A stretch of 64,000 nt of DNA from Streptomyces sp. NBC_00554 (GTDB lineage Bacteria; Actinomycetota; Actinomycetes; Streptomycetales; Streptomycetaceae): positions 6,696,001 to 6,760,000 of the forward strand of contig NZ_CP107799.1 in the NCBI RefSeq assembly GCF_041431135.1, read 5' to 3'. The notes under the pieces are model-generated. The model saw only the letters and a list, made by a program, of their open reading frames with translations. It did no database searches and had not been told where the DNA came from. Positions within the stretch are counted from its first letter, which is position 1; the number at the start of each line of letters is the position of its first letter. Both the position numbers and the translations under genes were made by a program. This document shows, in pieces, positions 53,410 through 61,544 of this stretch.

Positions 53410-54201
53410 ATGCCGGAACCCACTGACGAGCGCGGAGTGCGCGAGGTGAAGTCCGCCGCGCGCACGGTCGAACTGCTGGAACTGCTCGCCGTGCGGGGCG
53501 ACCGTCCGGCACGCCTCCAGGAGCTCGCGGACGCGCTCGAAGTGCCCCGCAGCTCGATGTACGCGCTGCTCCAGACCCTGATCGGCCGGGGCTGGGTGCG
53601 CACGGACGTCACGGGTTCGCTCTACGGCATCGGCATCCACGCGCTCCTCACCGGCACCAGCTATCTGGACTCGGACCCGCGCGTGCGCGCCGTACGCCCC
53701 TACCTCGACGAGGCCTCGCAGGCGCTCGGCGAGACGATCCACATGGGGCGCCTCGACGGCACGGACGTGGCCTACCTCGCGACCCGCGAATCGCACGAGT
53801 ACCTGCGCACCATCAGCCGGGTGGGCCGCCGGCTCCCCGCCCACGTGGGCGCACTGGGCAAGGCCCTGCTGGCCGAACGCCCCGACGAGAAGCTGCCCGA
53901 GGGCCCGTACGCCGCCGCCACCCCGCACACCCACACCCGGCGCGACGCCCTCGCGGCGGACCTGGCCCGCACCCGCGCCCGCGGCTACTCCGTCGACCGC
54001 GAGGAGGGCGTCCTCGGCATCGTCGGCTTCGGCTTCGCCCTGCGGTACGACGTCCCCGCCCAGGACGCCGTCAGCTGCTCGGTTCCGGTGGCCCGGCTGA
54101 CCTCCGCACACGAGGACCGGATCATCACGGTCATGCGCGAGATCCGGGCCAAGATCGAGACGGCGGCCCCGGGGGCGGCGGGAGCCCCGCACTGGCGCTG
54201 A
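53410..54201 (+). CDS. IclR-family regulator of the glucarate operon
   Basis: 263 residues. Winged helix-turn-helix at residues ~12-70 (VKSAARTVELLELLAVRG, LQELADALEVPRSSMYALLQTLIGRGWV), then the IclR effector domain with GETIHMGRLDGTDVAYLA and TISRVGRRLPAHVGALGKALLA. Divergent from kdgD-gudD with a strong dyad between, so it very likely senses glucarate or an intermediate and controls them. Confidence 0.92.
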   Translation: MPEPTDERGVREVKSAARTVELLELLAVRGDRPARLQELADALEVPRSSMYALLQTLIGRGWVRTDVTGSLYGIGIHALLTGTSYLDSDPRVRAVRPYLDEASQALGETIHMGRLDGTDVAYLATRESHEYLRTISRVGRRLPAHVGALGKALLAERPDEKLPEGPYAAATPHTHTRRDALAADLARTRARGYSVDREEGVLGIVGFGFALRYDVPAQDAVSCSVPVARLTSAHEDRIITVMREIRAKIETAAPGAAGAPHWR

Positions 54202-54211
54202 GGCCGCACGG

Positions 54212-54254
54212 CGACGGTCCAGGTCACGGTGCGTCGACGGTCCACGTCACGGTG
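54212..54254 (+). repeat. 23-bp tandem duplication between iclR and phoH
   Basis: CGACGGTCCAGGTCACGGTG (54212-54231) is repeated at 54235-54254 with one change. It lies in the 161-bp leader region before phoH. Confidence 0.7.
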
Positions 54255-54362
54255 AAAAGCCCTACGGACTTGTCAGTGCAGGGTCGTACTCTTGGAATCG
54301 CAAGGCTGCCCCCGTGGCAAGCGTGCCGATCGAGGAGGAAAAGCAGGCCTCAGAGCCGGCCC

Positions 54363-55412
54363 ATGACTCAGACACCCACAGCACAGACCCCCGCACAGGG
54401 GCAGGCAAGAGCGCGTTTCACGGTCCCCGCGAATCACCCCATGGTCACTGTGCTGGGGTCCGGCGACGCCCTCCTGCGCGTGATCGAGAAGGCCTTCCCG
54501 GCGGCCGACATCCATGTCCGGGGCAATGAGATCAGCGCGGTGGGCGACGCCGGCGAAGTCGCCCTCGTCCAGCGCCTGTTCGACGAGATGATGCTGGTGC
54601 TCCGCACCGGGCAGCCGATGACGGAGGACGCCGTGGAACGCTCGATCGCGATGCTCAGAGCGAGCGAGAACGGGGAGGGCGACGGCGAGGAGACCCCGGC
54701 CGAGGTCCTCACGCAGAACATCCTGTCCTGGCGGGGCCGCACCATCCGCCCCAAGACGCTCAACCAGAAGCGGTACGTCGACGCCATCGACAAGCACACC
54801 ATCGTCTTCGGCATCGGCCCCGCCGGTACGGGCAAGACGTACCTCGCCATGGCGAAGGCCGTCCAGGCGCTCCAGGCCAAGCAGGTCAGCCGGATCATCC
54901 TCACCCGCCCGGCGGTGGAGGCGGGAGAGCGCCTGGGATTCCTCCCGGGCACCCTCTACGACAAGATCGACCCGTACCTGCGCCCGCTGTACGACGCGCT
55001 GCACGACATGCTCGACCCGGACTCGATCCCGCGCCTGATGGCGGCGGGCACGATCGAGGTCGCGCCGCTCGCCTACATGCGCGGCCGTACGCTCAACGAC
55101 GCCTTCATCATCCTGGACGAGGCCCAGAACACGAGCCCCGAGCAGATGAAGATGTTCCTGACCCGGCTCGGCTTCGAGTCGAAGATCGTGATCACGGGTG
55201 ACGTGACCCAGGTCGACCTGCCGAGCGGCACGAAGTCGGGTCTGCGGCAGGTCCAGGACATCCTGGAGGGCCTTCCGGACATCCACTTCTCCCGGCTCAC
55301 GTCGAGCGATGTCGTACGGCACAAGCTGGTCGGCCGTATCGTCGACGCGTACGAGAAGTACGACAGCGAGAACGGCACCGAGAACGGCTCCCACAAGGGC
55401 CGCAGGCACTAA
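54363..55412 (+). CDS. phoH: PhoH-family ATPase
   Basis: 349 residues from the ATG at 54363; longer readings to 54252 lack support. N-terminal KH-like/PhoH N section, then a P-loop at GPAGTGKTYLAMA (~152) and Walker B FIILDEAQNTS, with RPAVEAGERLGFLPG between. It is thought to be an RNA-linked NTPase that works with YbeY in RNA processing. The operon phoH-ybeY-CBS protein-MmcQ follows, the usual actinobacterial order. Confidence 0.95.
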   Translation: MTQTPTAQTPAQGQARARFTVPANHPMVTVLGSGDALLRVIEKAFPAADIHVRGNEISAVGDAGEVALVQRLFDEMMLVLRTGQPMTEDAVERSIAMLRASENGEGDGEETPAEVLTQNILSWRGRTIRPKTLNQKRYVDAIDKHTIVFGIGPAGTGKTYLAMAKAVQALQAKQVSRIILTRPAVEAGERLGFLPGTLYDKIDPYLRPLYDALHDMLDPDSIPRLMAAGTIEVAPLAYMRGRTLNDAFIILDEAQNTSPEQMKMFLTRLGFESKIVITGDVTQVDLPSGTKSGLRQVQDILEGLPDIHFSRLTSSDVVRHKLVGRIVDAYEKYDSENGTENGSHKGRRH

Positions 55413-55448
55413 GAGCCGTAACTTTTAAAGCAGGAGACCAGCACAGCC

Positions 55449-55946
55449 ATGTCGATCGACGTCAACAACGAGTCCGGAACCGAGGTCGACGAGCAGGCGA
55501 TCCTCGACATCGCCCGCTACGCGCTCGCGCGGATGCGTATCCACCCGCTCTCCGAGCTCTCGGTGATCGTCGTGGACGCCGACGCCATGGAGCAGCTGCA
55601 CATCCAGTGGATGGACCTGCCGGGGCCGACGGACGTCATGTCGTTCCCCATGGACGAGCTGCGGCCGCCGTCGAAGGACGACGACGAGCCGCCGCAGGGT
55701 CTGCTCGGCGACATCGTGCTCTGCCCGGAGGTCGCCGAGCAGCAGGGCAAGGATGCAGAGACGCAGCACTCCATGGACGAGGAGCTCCAGCTCCTGACCG
55801 TCCACGGGGTGCTGCACCTGCTCGGTTACGACCACGAGGAGGCCGACGAGAAGGCCGAGATGTTCGGTCTTCAGGCGGCCATCGTGGACGGCTGGCGCGC
55901 GGACAAGGGCATGACGGGTCCCTCACCGGCCCCGACCGTGTCATGA
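55449..55946 (+). CDS. ybeY: Endoribonuclease YbeY, rRNA maturation factor
   Basis: 165 residues. The metal-binding motif HGVLHLLGYDH has His119, His123 and His129; PTDVMSFPMDE is the other family signature. YbeY trims 16S rRNA 3' ends and acts in 70S quality control. The stop overlaps the ATG of the next gene (ATGA). Ribosome site AGGAGA precedes the ATG at 55449. Confidence 0.96.
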   Translation: MSIDVNNESGTEVDEQAILDIARYALARMRIHPLSELSVIVVDADAMEQLHIQWMDLPGPTDVMSFPMDELRPPSKDDDEPPQGLLGDIVLCPEVAEQQGKDAETQHSMDEELQLLTVHGVLHLLGYDHEEADEKAEMFGLQAAIVDGWRADKGMTGPSPAPTVS

Positions 55947-57247
55947 GTCCGCAACTCGTCGCCGGCGCCGTCCTGTTGGTCATCGTCGCGTGGCTCGCCG
56001 CCTGCGCGGAGGCGGGCCTCGCGCGCGTCTCCAGCTTCCGGGCGGAGGAGGCCGTACGGTCCGGTCGGCGCGGCAGCGCGAAGCTCGCCAAGGTCGCCGC
56101 CGACCCGACCCGCTATCTGAACGTCGCGCTGCTGGTGCGCGTCGCCTGCGAAATGGCCGCCTCCGCGCTCGTCACGTACGCGTGCCTGCAGGAGTTCGAC
56201 GCGACCTGGGAGGCCCTCGCGGTCGCCATCGGCGTCATGGTCCTCGTCTCGTACGTCGCGGTCGGCGTCTCACCGCGCACCATCGGCCGCCAGCACCCGC
56301 TCAACACGGCGACGGCGGCGGCGTACGTACTGCTTCCGCTCGCGCGGATCATGGGCCCGATCCCGCCGCTCCTCATCCTCATCGGCAACGCGCTCACCCC
56401 CGGCAAGGGCTTCCGGCGCGGCCCGTTCGCCTCCGAGGCCGAGCTGCGCGCCCTGGTCGACCTTGCCGAGAAGGAGTCCCTCATCGAGGACGAGGAGCGC
56501 CGCATGGTGCACTCCGTCTTCGAGCTGGGCGACACCCTCGTACGGGAAGTGATGGTGCCGCGGACGGACCTCGTCGTCATCGAGCGGTACAAGACCATCC
56601 GGCAGGCGCTCACCCTGGCGCTCCGGTCGGGCTTCTCGCGCATTCCCGTCACCGGGGAGAGCGAGGACGACATCGTCGGGGTCGTGTACCTGAAGGACCT
56701 GGCCCGCAAGACGCACATCAGCCGCGAGGCCGAGTCCGAGCTGGTGTCGACGGCCATGCGGCCCGCCACCTTCGTGCCCGACACCAAGAACGCGGGCGAT
56801 CTGCTGCGCGAGATGCAGCAGGAGCGCAACCACGTCGCCGTCGTCATCGACGAGTACGGCGGCACGGCCGGCATCGTCACCATCGAGGACATCCTCGAGG
56901 AGATCGTCGGCGAGATCACCGACGAGTACGACCGTGAGCTGCCGCCGGTCCAGGAGCTCGGCGACGACCGCTACCGCGTCACCGCCCGCCTCGACATCGG
57001 CGACCTCGGCGAGCTGTACGGCTTCGAGGCGTACGACGACGAGGACGTCGAGACGGTCGGCGGGCTACTCGCGAAGGCGCTCGGGCGCGTCCCGATCGCC
57101 GGGGCTTCGTCGGTGGTCGAGCTGCCCGACGGGCGGGAACTGCGGCTGACGGCGGAGGCCGCGGCCGGACGCCGGAACAAGATCGTCACGGTGCTCGTCG
57201 AGCCGGTGGGCGCGGCGGATCCTGCCGAGGAGGAGAAGCCGGAGTGA
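55943..57247 (+). CDS. Hemolysin/CorC-type transporter with CNNM and CBS domains
   Basis: 434 residues from the ATG at 55943, overlapping the ybeY stop. Four N-terminal helices form a DUF21/CNNM-like section; a CBS pair follows (HSVFELGDTLVREVMVPRTDLVVI, then NHVAVVIDEYGGTAGIVTIEDILEEIVGEI), and a CorC_HlyC domain (DRYRVTARLDIGDL) closes. Members are metal or Mg2+/Co2+ extrusion proteins of the inner membrane. The stop overlaps the next GTG. Confidence 0.92.
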   Translation: MSPQLVAGAVLLVIVAWLAACAEAGLARVSSFRAEEAVRSGRRGSAKLAKVAADPTRYLNVALLVRVACEMAASALVTYACLQEFDATWEALAVAIGVMVLVSYVAVGVSPRTIGRQHPLNTATAAAYVLLPLARIMGPIPPLLILIGNALTPGKGFRRGPFASEAELRALVDLAEKESLIEDEERRMVHSVFELGDTLVREVMVPRTDLVVIERYKTIRQALTLALRSGFSRIPVTGESEDDIVGVVYLKDLARKTHISREAESELVSTAMRPATFVPDTKNAGDLLREMQQERNHVAVVIDEYGGTAGIVTIEDILEEIVGEITDEYDRELPPVQELGDDRYRVTARLDIGDLGELYGFEAYDDEDVETVGGLLAKALGRVPIAGASSVVELPDGRELRLTAEAAAGRRNKIVTVLVEPVGAADPAEEEKPE

Positions 57248-57603
57248 CTCCGCAGCGGCTGCGCGCGTTCTGTCTGTCCTTCAACGCGACCGTCGAGGAC
57301 TTTCCCTTCAACCCGGACCTCTCGGTCTTCAAGGTGTTGGGCAAGCTCTTCGCGCTGACGAATCTGGGCGCGCGGCCACTGACGGTCAACCTGAAGTGCG
57401 ACCCCGACGACGCGGTCCGGCTGCGCGAGGAGTATCCGGGCCTGATCATCCCCGGCTATCACATGAACAAGCGGCACTGGAACACCGTGACGGTCGACGG
57501 CGAACTCCCGGACCGCCTGGTCCGGGAGCTCATCGAGGACAGCTACGACCTCGTCGTCGCCGGCCTACCGAAGGCCGACCGCCTCCGCCTCGACCGCCCC
57601 TGA
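57244..57603 (+). CDS. MmcQ/YjbR-family DNA-binding-fold protein
   Basis: 119 residues from the GTG at 57244, overlapping the upstream stop. Family segments: RLRAFCLSFNATVEDFPF, KVLGKLFALT and IIPGYHMNKRHWNTVTVDGE. The CyaY-like fold is often linked to DNA binding, but a biochemical role is not established. Its 3' end overlaps the convergent MFS gene by 39 bp. Confidence 0.9.
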   Translation: MTPQRLRAFCLSFNATVEDFPFNPDLSVFKVLGKLFALTNLGARPLTVNLKCDPDDAVRLREEYPGLIIPGYHMNKRHWNTVTVDGELPDRLVRELIEDSYDLVVAGLPKADRLRLDRP

Positions 57604-59034
57604 AGTCCCCGGGCGGCCCCGGCGCAGACCCGCCGCGACCAGCACCGCCGCCACCAGCAGGATCGCCGCGTCCAGGGACAGCACCGTGTGGACTCCGGAC
57701 AGGAGGTCGGTGGACGTGGTGGCCAGGATGCCGAGCAGCGGGATGCCGATGGTGAGGCCGACCTGCTGGGTGGAGGTCACCAGGCCGGTGGCCAGGCCCT
57801 GTTCCTCATTGGGGACGCCCGAGGTGACGGTCAGGCCGTACGAGATGATCGCGCCGAGGTGGCACATGCTGGCCAGCGAGACCGCGGCGGTGGCCAGCCA
57901 GACCGACCGGCCGCCCTCGCCGAGGCCGAGCAGCGCGGCGGTGAGGACACCCTGGCCCGCCAGCGAAGCGACCAGCGTGCGGCGGGCGCCGAAGCGGCCG
58001 ATGACCTTCGGGGCGTTCACTCCGGCGACGGCCGACATGACGCCCTGCACGCCGAAGACCAGGCCCGTCTCGAACGCGGAGAGGTTCAGGGTCTCCTGGA
58101 GGTACAGGGTCAGGACGAAGACCACCGTCGACATCATCGAGAAGGTCACCAGACCGCCCAGGTTGCCCCACGCCACCGTGCGGCGGCGCAGCATCGGCAG
58201 ACTCACCAGGGGAGCTTCGCTGCGCGACTCGACGTACCCGAAGGCGGCGAGCAGCGCGACGCCCGCGACGAGGGTCGTGATCACGTCGGCGCCGCCGAAG
58301 CCGCGCTCGGCCGCCGTCGACAGCGAGTAGATCAGGGCCAGCAGACCGCCGGTGACGGTGACGGCACCCGGGATGTCCAGGCGCGGGCGGTCCGGGGTGC
58401 GGGACTCGGGGAGCAGGCCGGGCGCCAGCGGCAGCACGATCAGCGCGAAGACCGCGAGCAGGCCCATCGTGGAACGCCAGCTCAGTACGTCGGTCAGGAC
58501 ACCGCCCGCCACCATGCCGACCGTGAAGCCGAGGGACAGGAGCGTGCCGGAGATGCCGAGGGCACGGTCGCGCGCCGGGCCCTCGGGGAACGTCGTCGTC
58601 AGCAGCGACATGCCCGTCGGCACGATCGCCGCCGCGCCAAGACCCTGCAGCGCCCGCGCGGTCAGGAACGACGCCGGGTCCCAGGCGAAGGTCGCGAGCA
58701 GCGAGGCCGCGCCGAACAGGGCCAGGCCCGTCAGGAACAGCCTGCGGCGCCCGTACAGGTCGCCGATGCGGCCGAACAGGAGCAGGAATCCGCCCGACGG
58801 CAGCGCGAAGGCGGTGACCGCCCACTGCAGGGCGGACTGGCTCATGCCCAGGTCCTTGCCGAGCACGGGCAGCGCCACGTTCAGGACGGAGAAGTCGAGC
58901 GCGACCATGAACTGGGCCGCGCAGAGCACGAAGAGGACGAGCTTGTCGCGGGTCGACAGGCGGGTGGACCGGCGGGTGTCGAGGGGGCGCTGCTTCGGGT
59001 GTTTCAGGGGACTGGAGGTTGTGTCGGTCGGCAT
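57565..59034 (-). CDS. MFS transporter, DHA2-type
   Basis: 489 residues from the ATG at 59034 (59040 TTG adds two). About 14 helices; the first holds FMVALDFSVLNVALPVLG and motif A is FGRIGDLYGRRRLFL. It is a probable proton-driven exporter of unknown substrate. Divergent from an XRE/MLTR regulator with a 19-bp palindrome between, the same design as the pair at 2-4.4 kb, though the two exporters have different sequences. Confidence 0.9.
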   Translation of the reverse strand: MPTDTTSSPLKHPKQRPLDTRRSTRLSTRDKLVLFVLCAAQFMVALDFSVLNVALPVLGKDLGMSQSALQWAVTAFALPSGGFLLLFGRIGDLYGRRRLFLTGLALFGAASLLATFAWDPASFLTARALQGLGAAAIVPTGMSLLTTTFPEGPARDRALGISGTLLSLGFTVGMVAGGVLTDVLSWRSTMGLLAVFALIVLPLAPGLLPESRTPDRPRLDIPGAVTVTGGLLALIYSLSTAAERGFGGADVITTLVAGVALLAAFGYVESRSEAPLVSLPMLRRRTVAWGNLGGLVTFSMMSTVVFVLTLYLQETLNLSAFETGLVFGVQGVMSAVAGVNAPKVIGRFGARRTLVASLAGQGVLTAALLGLGEGGRSVWLATAAVSLASMCHLGAIISYGLTVTSGVPNEEQGLATGLVTSTQQVGLTIGIPLLGILATTSTDLLSGVHTVLSLDAAILLVAAVLVAAGLRRGRPGTSGAVEAEAVGLR

Positions 59035-59084
59035 GGGCAAGAGCTTGCTGCGGCCGGAATAACCGTGGGGAGCCGGAACTTATG

Positions 59085-59103
59085 CTGGTGGTCGCACCAC
59101 CAG
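59085..59103. promoter_or_regulatory. Perfect palindromic operator in the second XRE/MFS pair
   Basis: CTGGTGGT-CGC-ACCACCAG, 8-bp arms, 23 bp before the regulator start and ~50 bp before the exporter. It likely binds the XRE protein and controls both genes. Confidence 0.65.
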
Positions 59104-59125
59104 TCGCCAGTAGGGGGATTCGTAC

Positions 59126-60004
59126 GTGGCTGAAGACGCGGCGCTCAAGACGCACCGACGGCGGGAGTTGCGCGAGTTCCTGATGAGCCGCCGTGCGCGG
59201 GTCACTCCGGCCGAGGCGGGGCTGCCGGACGGCGGGGCCCGGCGCCGTACCCCGGGGCTGCGCCGCGAGGAGGTCGCCGTGCTCGCGGGGGTGGGCGCGT
59301 CCTGGTACCAGTGGCTGGAGCAGGGGCGGGACATCTCCGTATCGCCGCAGGTCCTCGACGCGGTGTCCCGTGTGCTGCGGCTGAGCAACGCCGAGCGCCG
59401 CCATCTGTATGTGCTCGCCGGGCTGAATCCGCCGGCGCCCGAAGTCGCGCCCGAGGTGCGGGACATGTGCGACGGGCTGCGGCGGCTGATCGACACGTGG
59501 ATGCCGTATCCGGCGCACATCATGGACCAGTACTACAACTGCGTGATGTACAACGACGCCGCCACCATGGTCCTCGGGATGCGTCCCGAGAACTCCCAGA
59601 ACTGCATCGTCGACTTCTTCAACGACCCGCTCTACCGGGGGCGTTCGCGGACCTGGGAGCGGAACGCCTGCACGGTGGTCGCCCAGTTCCGTGCCTCCTG
59701 TGCCGCCGCCCCGGACGACGAGGGGTTCCAGGAGCTGCTGGCCCGGCTGAAGGCGGGCAGTACGGAGTTCACCGAGCTGTGGGAGCGGCGCGACATCCAG
59801 GACGCGGGGCAGATCCGCAAGGAGCTCGACCATCCGCTGGTCGGGGTGCTGGCCGTCGAGTCCACCGCGATGAAGGTGCCCGCGCGGCCCGATCTCACCG
59901 TCGTCCTGCATACGCCGCTGCCGGAGGCGAACACCGCGGCGAAGCTGGAGTGGCTGGCTACGCCGGAGGGGCGGCGGGGGTCCATGTATCCGGTGGCGGG
60001 CTAG
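59126..60004 (+). CDS. XRE-family regulator with MmyB-like ligand-binding domain
   Basis: 292 residues, GTG start at 59126 with GGGGGA upstream. HTH signature RRRTPGLRREEVAVLAGVG..WYQWLEQG, then the MLTR_LBD (HIMDQYYNCVMYNDAATMVLGM). Divergent from the MFS exporter at 59034; expected to repress it until a ligand binds. It shares architecture with the regulator at 1987-2850, so the two are paralogues by family though not close copies. Confidence 0.89.
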   Translation: MAEDAALKTHRRRELREFLMSRRARVTPAEAGLPDGGARRRTPGLRREEVAVLAGVGASWYQWLEQGRDISVSPQVLDAVSRVLRLSNAERRHLYVLAGLNPPAPEVAPEVRDMCDGLRRLIDTWMPYPAHIMDQYYNCVMYNDAATMVLGMRPENSQNCIVDFFNDPLYRGRSRTWERNACTVVAQFRASCAAAPDDEGFQELLARLKAGSTEFTELWERRDIQDAGQIRKELDHPLVGVLAVESTAMKVPARPDLTVVLHTPLPEANTAAKLEWLATPEGRRGSMYPVAG

Positions 60005-60066
60005 GACCTGGGGAGTGGTGGCCGGGTGTACGAAAGTCCTGGCCGGCGTGTCGATAAGCTCGGTCC

Positions 60067-60420
60067 ATGACCGAGAACTCCGCCCTCGATCCCGAGGACC
60101 GCAAGATCGTCACCCTGGCTCGTTCGGCTCGGGCCCGTAACGGTGTGCCCGAGGGGGCGGCCGTGCGGGACGAGACGGGGCGTACGTATGTCGCCGGGAC
60201 CGTGGATCTGCCCTCGTTGCGGCTGAGTGCGCTGCGGACGGCTGTGGCGATGGCTGTGGCTTCGGGGGCTAAGTCGTTGGAGGCGGCGGCGGTGGTGACG
60301 GAGGCGGAGGCCGCCGCTGCGGAGGATCTTGCGGCTGTGCGGGATCTCGGCGGGGCCGGGACGCCGGTGCTGGTCGCCGGGCCCGACGGGGCTCTGCGGG
60401 TGAGGGTTGTGGCGGGCTGA
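60067..60420 (+). CDS. Degenerate cytidine-deaminase-like protein
   Basis: 117 residues. The layout follows cytidine deaminase: KIVTLARSARARNGV, GAAVRDETGRTYVAGTV, then LPSLRLSALRTAVAMAVASGA. But where the family has CAE and later PCxxC zinc ligands it has LSA and no cysteine at all, so catalysis is very unlikely. It may be a structural or regulatory relic. It is followed directly by the composite intergenic element. Confidence 0.75.
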   Translation: MTENSALDPEDRKIVTLARSARARNGVPEGAAVRDETGRTYVAGTVDLPSLRLSALRTAVAMAVASGAKSLEAAAVVTEAEAAAAEDLAAVRDLGGAGTPVLVAGPDGALRVRVVAG

Positions 60421-60838
60421 GTTTTTCGCCCCCTCCGCTCCTTCCCGTCCCGTTTCTGGGGGCTCCGCCCCCAGACCTCCGTTTCGCGCTGAACGCGCTC
60501 GTCCTCAAACGCCGGACGGGCTGAAATCAGCCCCTCCGGCTAGGGGCGAAAAAGAGACTTACCCGGGGTAACCTTCGGCCACTTTTGCTGACCCCTGGAG
60601 GAATCCGTCGGCAATCGCTTGCGTTGGCGAGCCGCTCGCGCATCAATGGAACCGTCAGTTCCGACGGACCGTCAGAAACACCGCCGCGTGGCGTCCCGCA
60701 CCACGTACGTGGGCGGTCCGCGTACACAACACTCCGCACCCTCACCGGCGTACCGGTGACGCGTCCGTGTGCCCGGCGCAAGGCGGCGCCGTCCCTCCAT
60801 CCCCACATGGCAATTCCCGTACAAGGGAAGGGAATCCG
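60421..60838 (+). repeat. Composite intergenic element (copy C) and spacer before the secreted-protein genes
   Basis: The element starts at the base after the preceding stop: head TTTTTCGCCCCCTCC, hairpin GGGGGCTCCGCCCCC, small stem CGCGCTGAACGCG, tail CCTCAAACGCCGGACGGGCTGAAA (to 60526). It then meets an inverted, internally deleted copy (60527-60554, tail TCAGCCCCTCCGG to head TAGGGGCGAAAAAG). The rest (60555-60838) holds no gene; a CCGTC-N6-GACGG dyad and repeated ACCGTCAG lie near 60650. Confidence 0.75.
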
Positions 60839-61315
60839 ATGAGAAGCAAGCGACTCGGGAGTGTCGCGGCGTTAGCCGCAGGCACCCTCGCGGTGACCGG
60901 GCTGGCGTTCGCGCCGACCGCCGCGGCCGTCACCCCACTGACGGCCACCATCACAGCGACCTGCAGCATCGTCGGCGACGGTGAGGCCACCCTCACGGCC
61001 ACGCAGACCGGCACGGCCGCGACCATCACCGTCACCTCCACCGAGATCACGACCCCGCTCGCCCTGGACCAGGACACGGTCAGCGCCACGCTGACCCTGG
61101 TGAAGGCGAGCGGCGGCACCAGCGTCTTCAGCGGTACGAAGAACCCCGCCATCCCGGCGGGCGGCGGGGTCTCGGTCGGCCCCCTGGACGGCACTGTCGC
61201 CCCCGGTGACAGCCTGGAGGCCTACGGCGGCTCCCTGCAGTTGGTGGTCTTCGGGATCCCCATCACCTGCAACGCGAACGCGCCGCAGTCCCCGGGCCCG
61301 TTCGTGTTCGAGTAG
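60839..61315 (+). CDS. Secreted protein of unknown function
   Basis: 158 residues from the ATG at 60839, which has GGGAAGGGAA upstream; the longer reading from 60767 lacks this. A signal peptide is clear: MRSKRLGS n-region, AALAAGTLAVTGLAF core, cleavage near PTAAA-V (~residue 28). The mature part is Thr/Ser/Gly rich beta-sandwich-like and has only two cysteines (TCSIV and ITCNA), likely one disulphide. No family recognised. Next to a WxL-like and a DUF916 gene, it may be a surface partner. Confidence 0.7.
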   Translation: MRSKRLGSVAALAAGTLAVTGLAFAPTAAAVTPLTATITATCSIVGDGEATLTATQTGTAATITVTSTEITTPLALDQDTVSATLTLVKASGGTSVFSGTKNPAIPAGGGVSVGPLDGTVAPGDSLEAYGGSLQLVVFGIPITCNANAPQSPGPFVFE

Positions 61316-61330
61316 GCCCCAGTACGCGCA

Positions 61331-61363
61331 GACCGGTGCCGCCCGCGCGCAGCGGCACCGGTC
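61331..61363 (+). terminator. Hairpin after the first secreted protein
   Basis: Perfect 11-bp stem GACCGGTGCCG / CGGCACCGGTC with an 11-nt loop, 15 bp after the stop codon, no U-tract. It makes the next gene a separate transcription unit or attenuates it. Confidence 0.7.
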
Positions 61364-61424
61364 CTCGCGTTGACGCGTGTCCAACTGGCCTTCTGCCGCG
61401 CACTGTTGGCGGTATCTACGAAAT

Positions 61425-61439
61425 CTGATGGCCCATCAG
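61425..61439. promoter_or_regulatory. Perfect palindrome upstream of the WxL-like gene
   Basis: CTGATGG-C-CCATCAG, 105 bp ahead of the start codon, just before a TTGACT box (61459-61464). A candidate operator. Confidence 0.45.
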
Positions 61440-61544
61440 TTGCTGTGGCCGGATTCCATTGACTTTTCACACTACCCGCACATCAATGGCCCCCTGTCGG
61501 CGCAGAAGAGCCGCTGCGCCCGCATCCCTCAGGAGGGGGCAACC

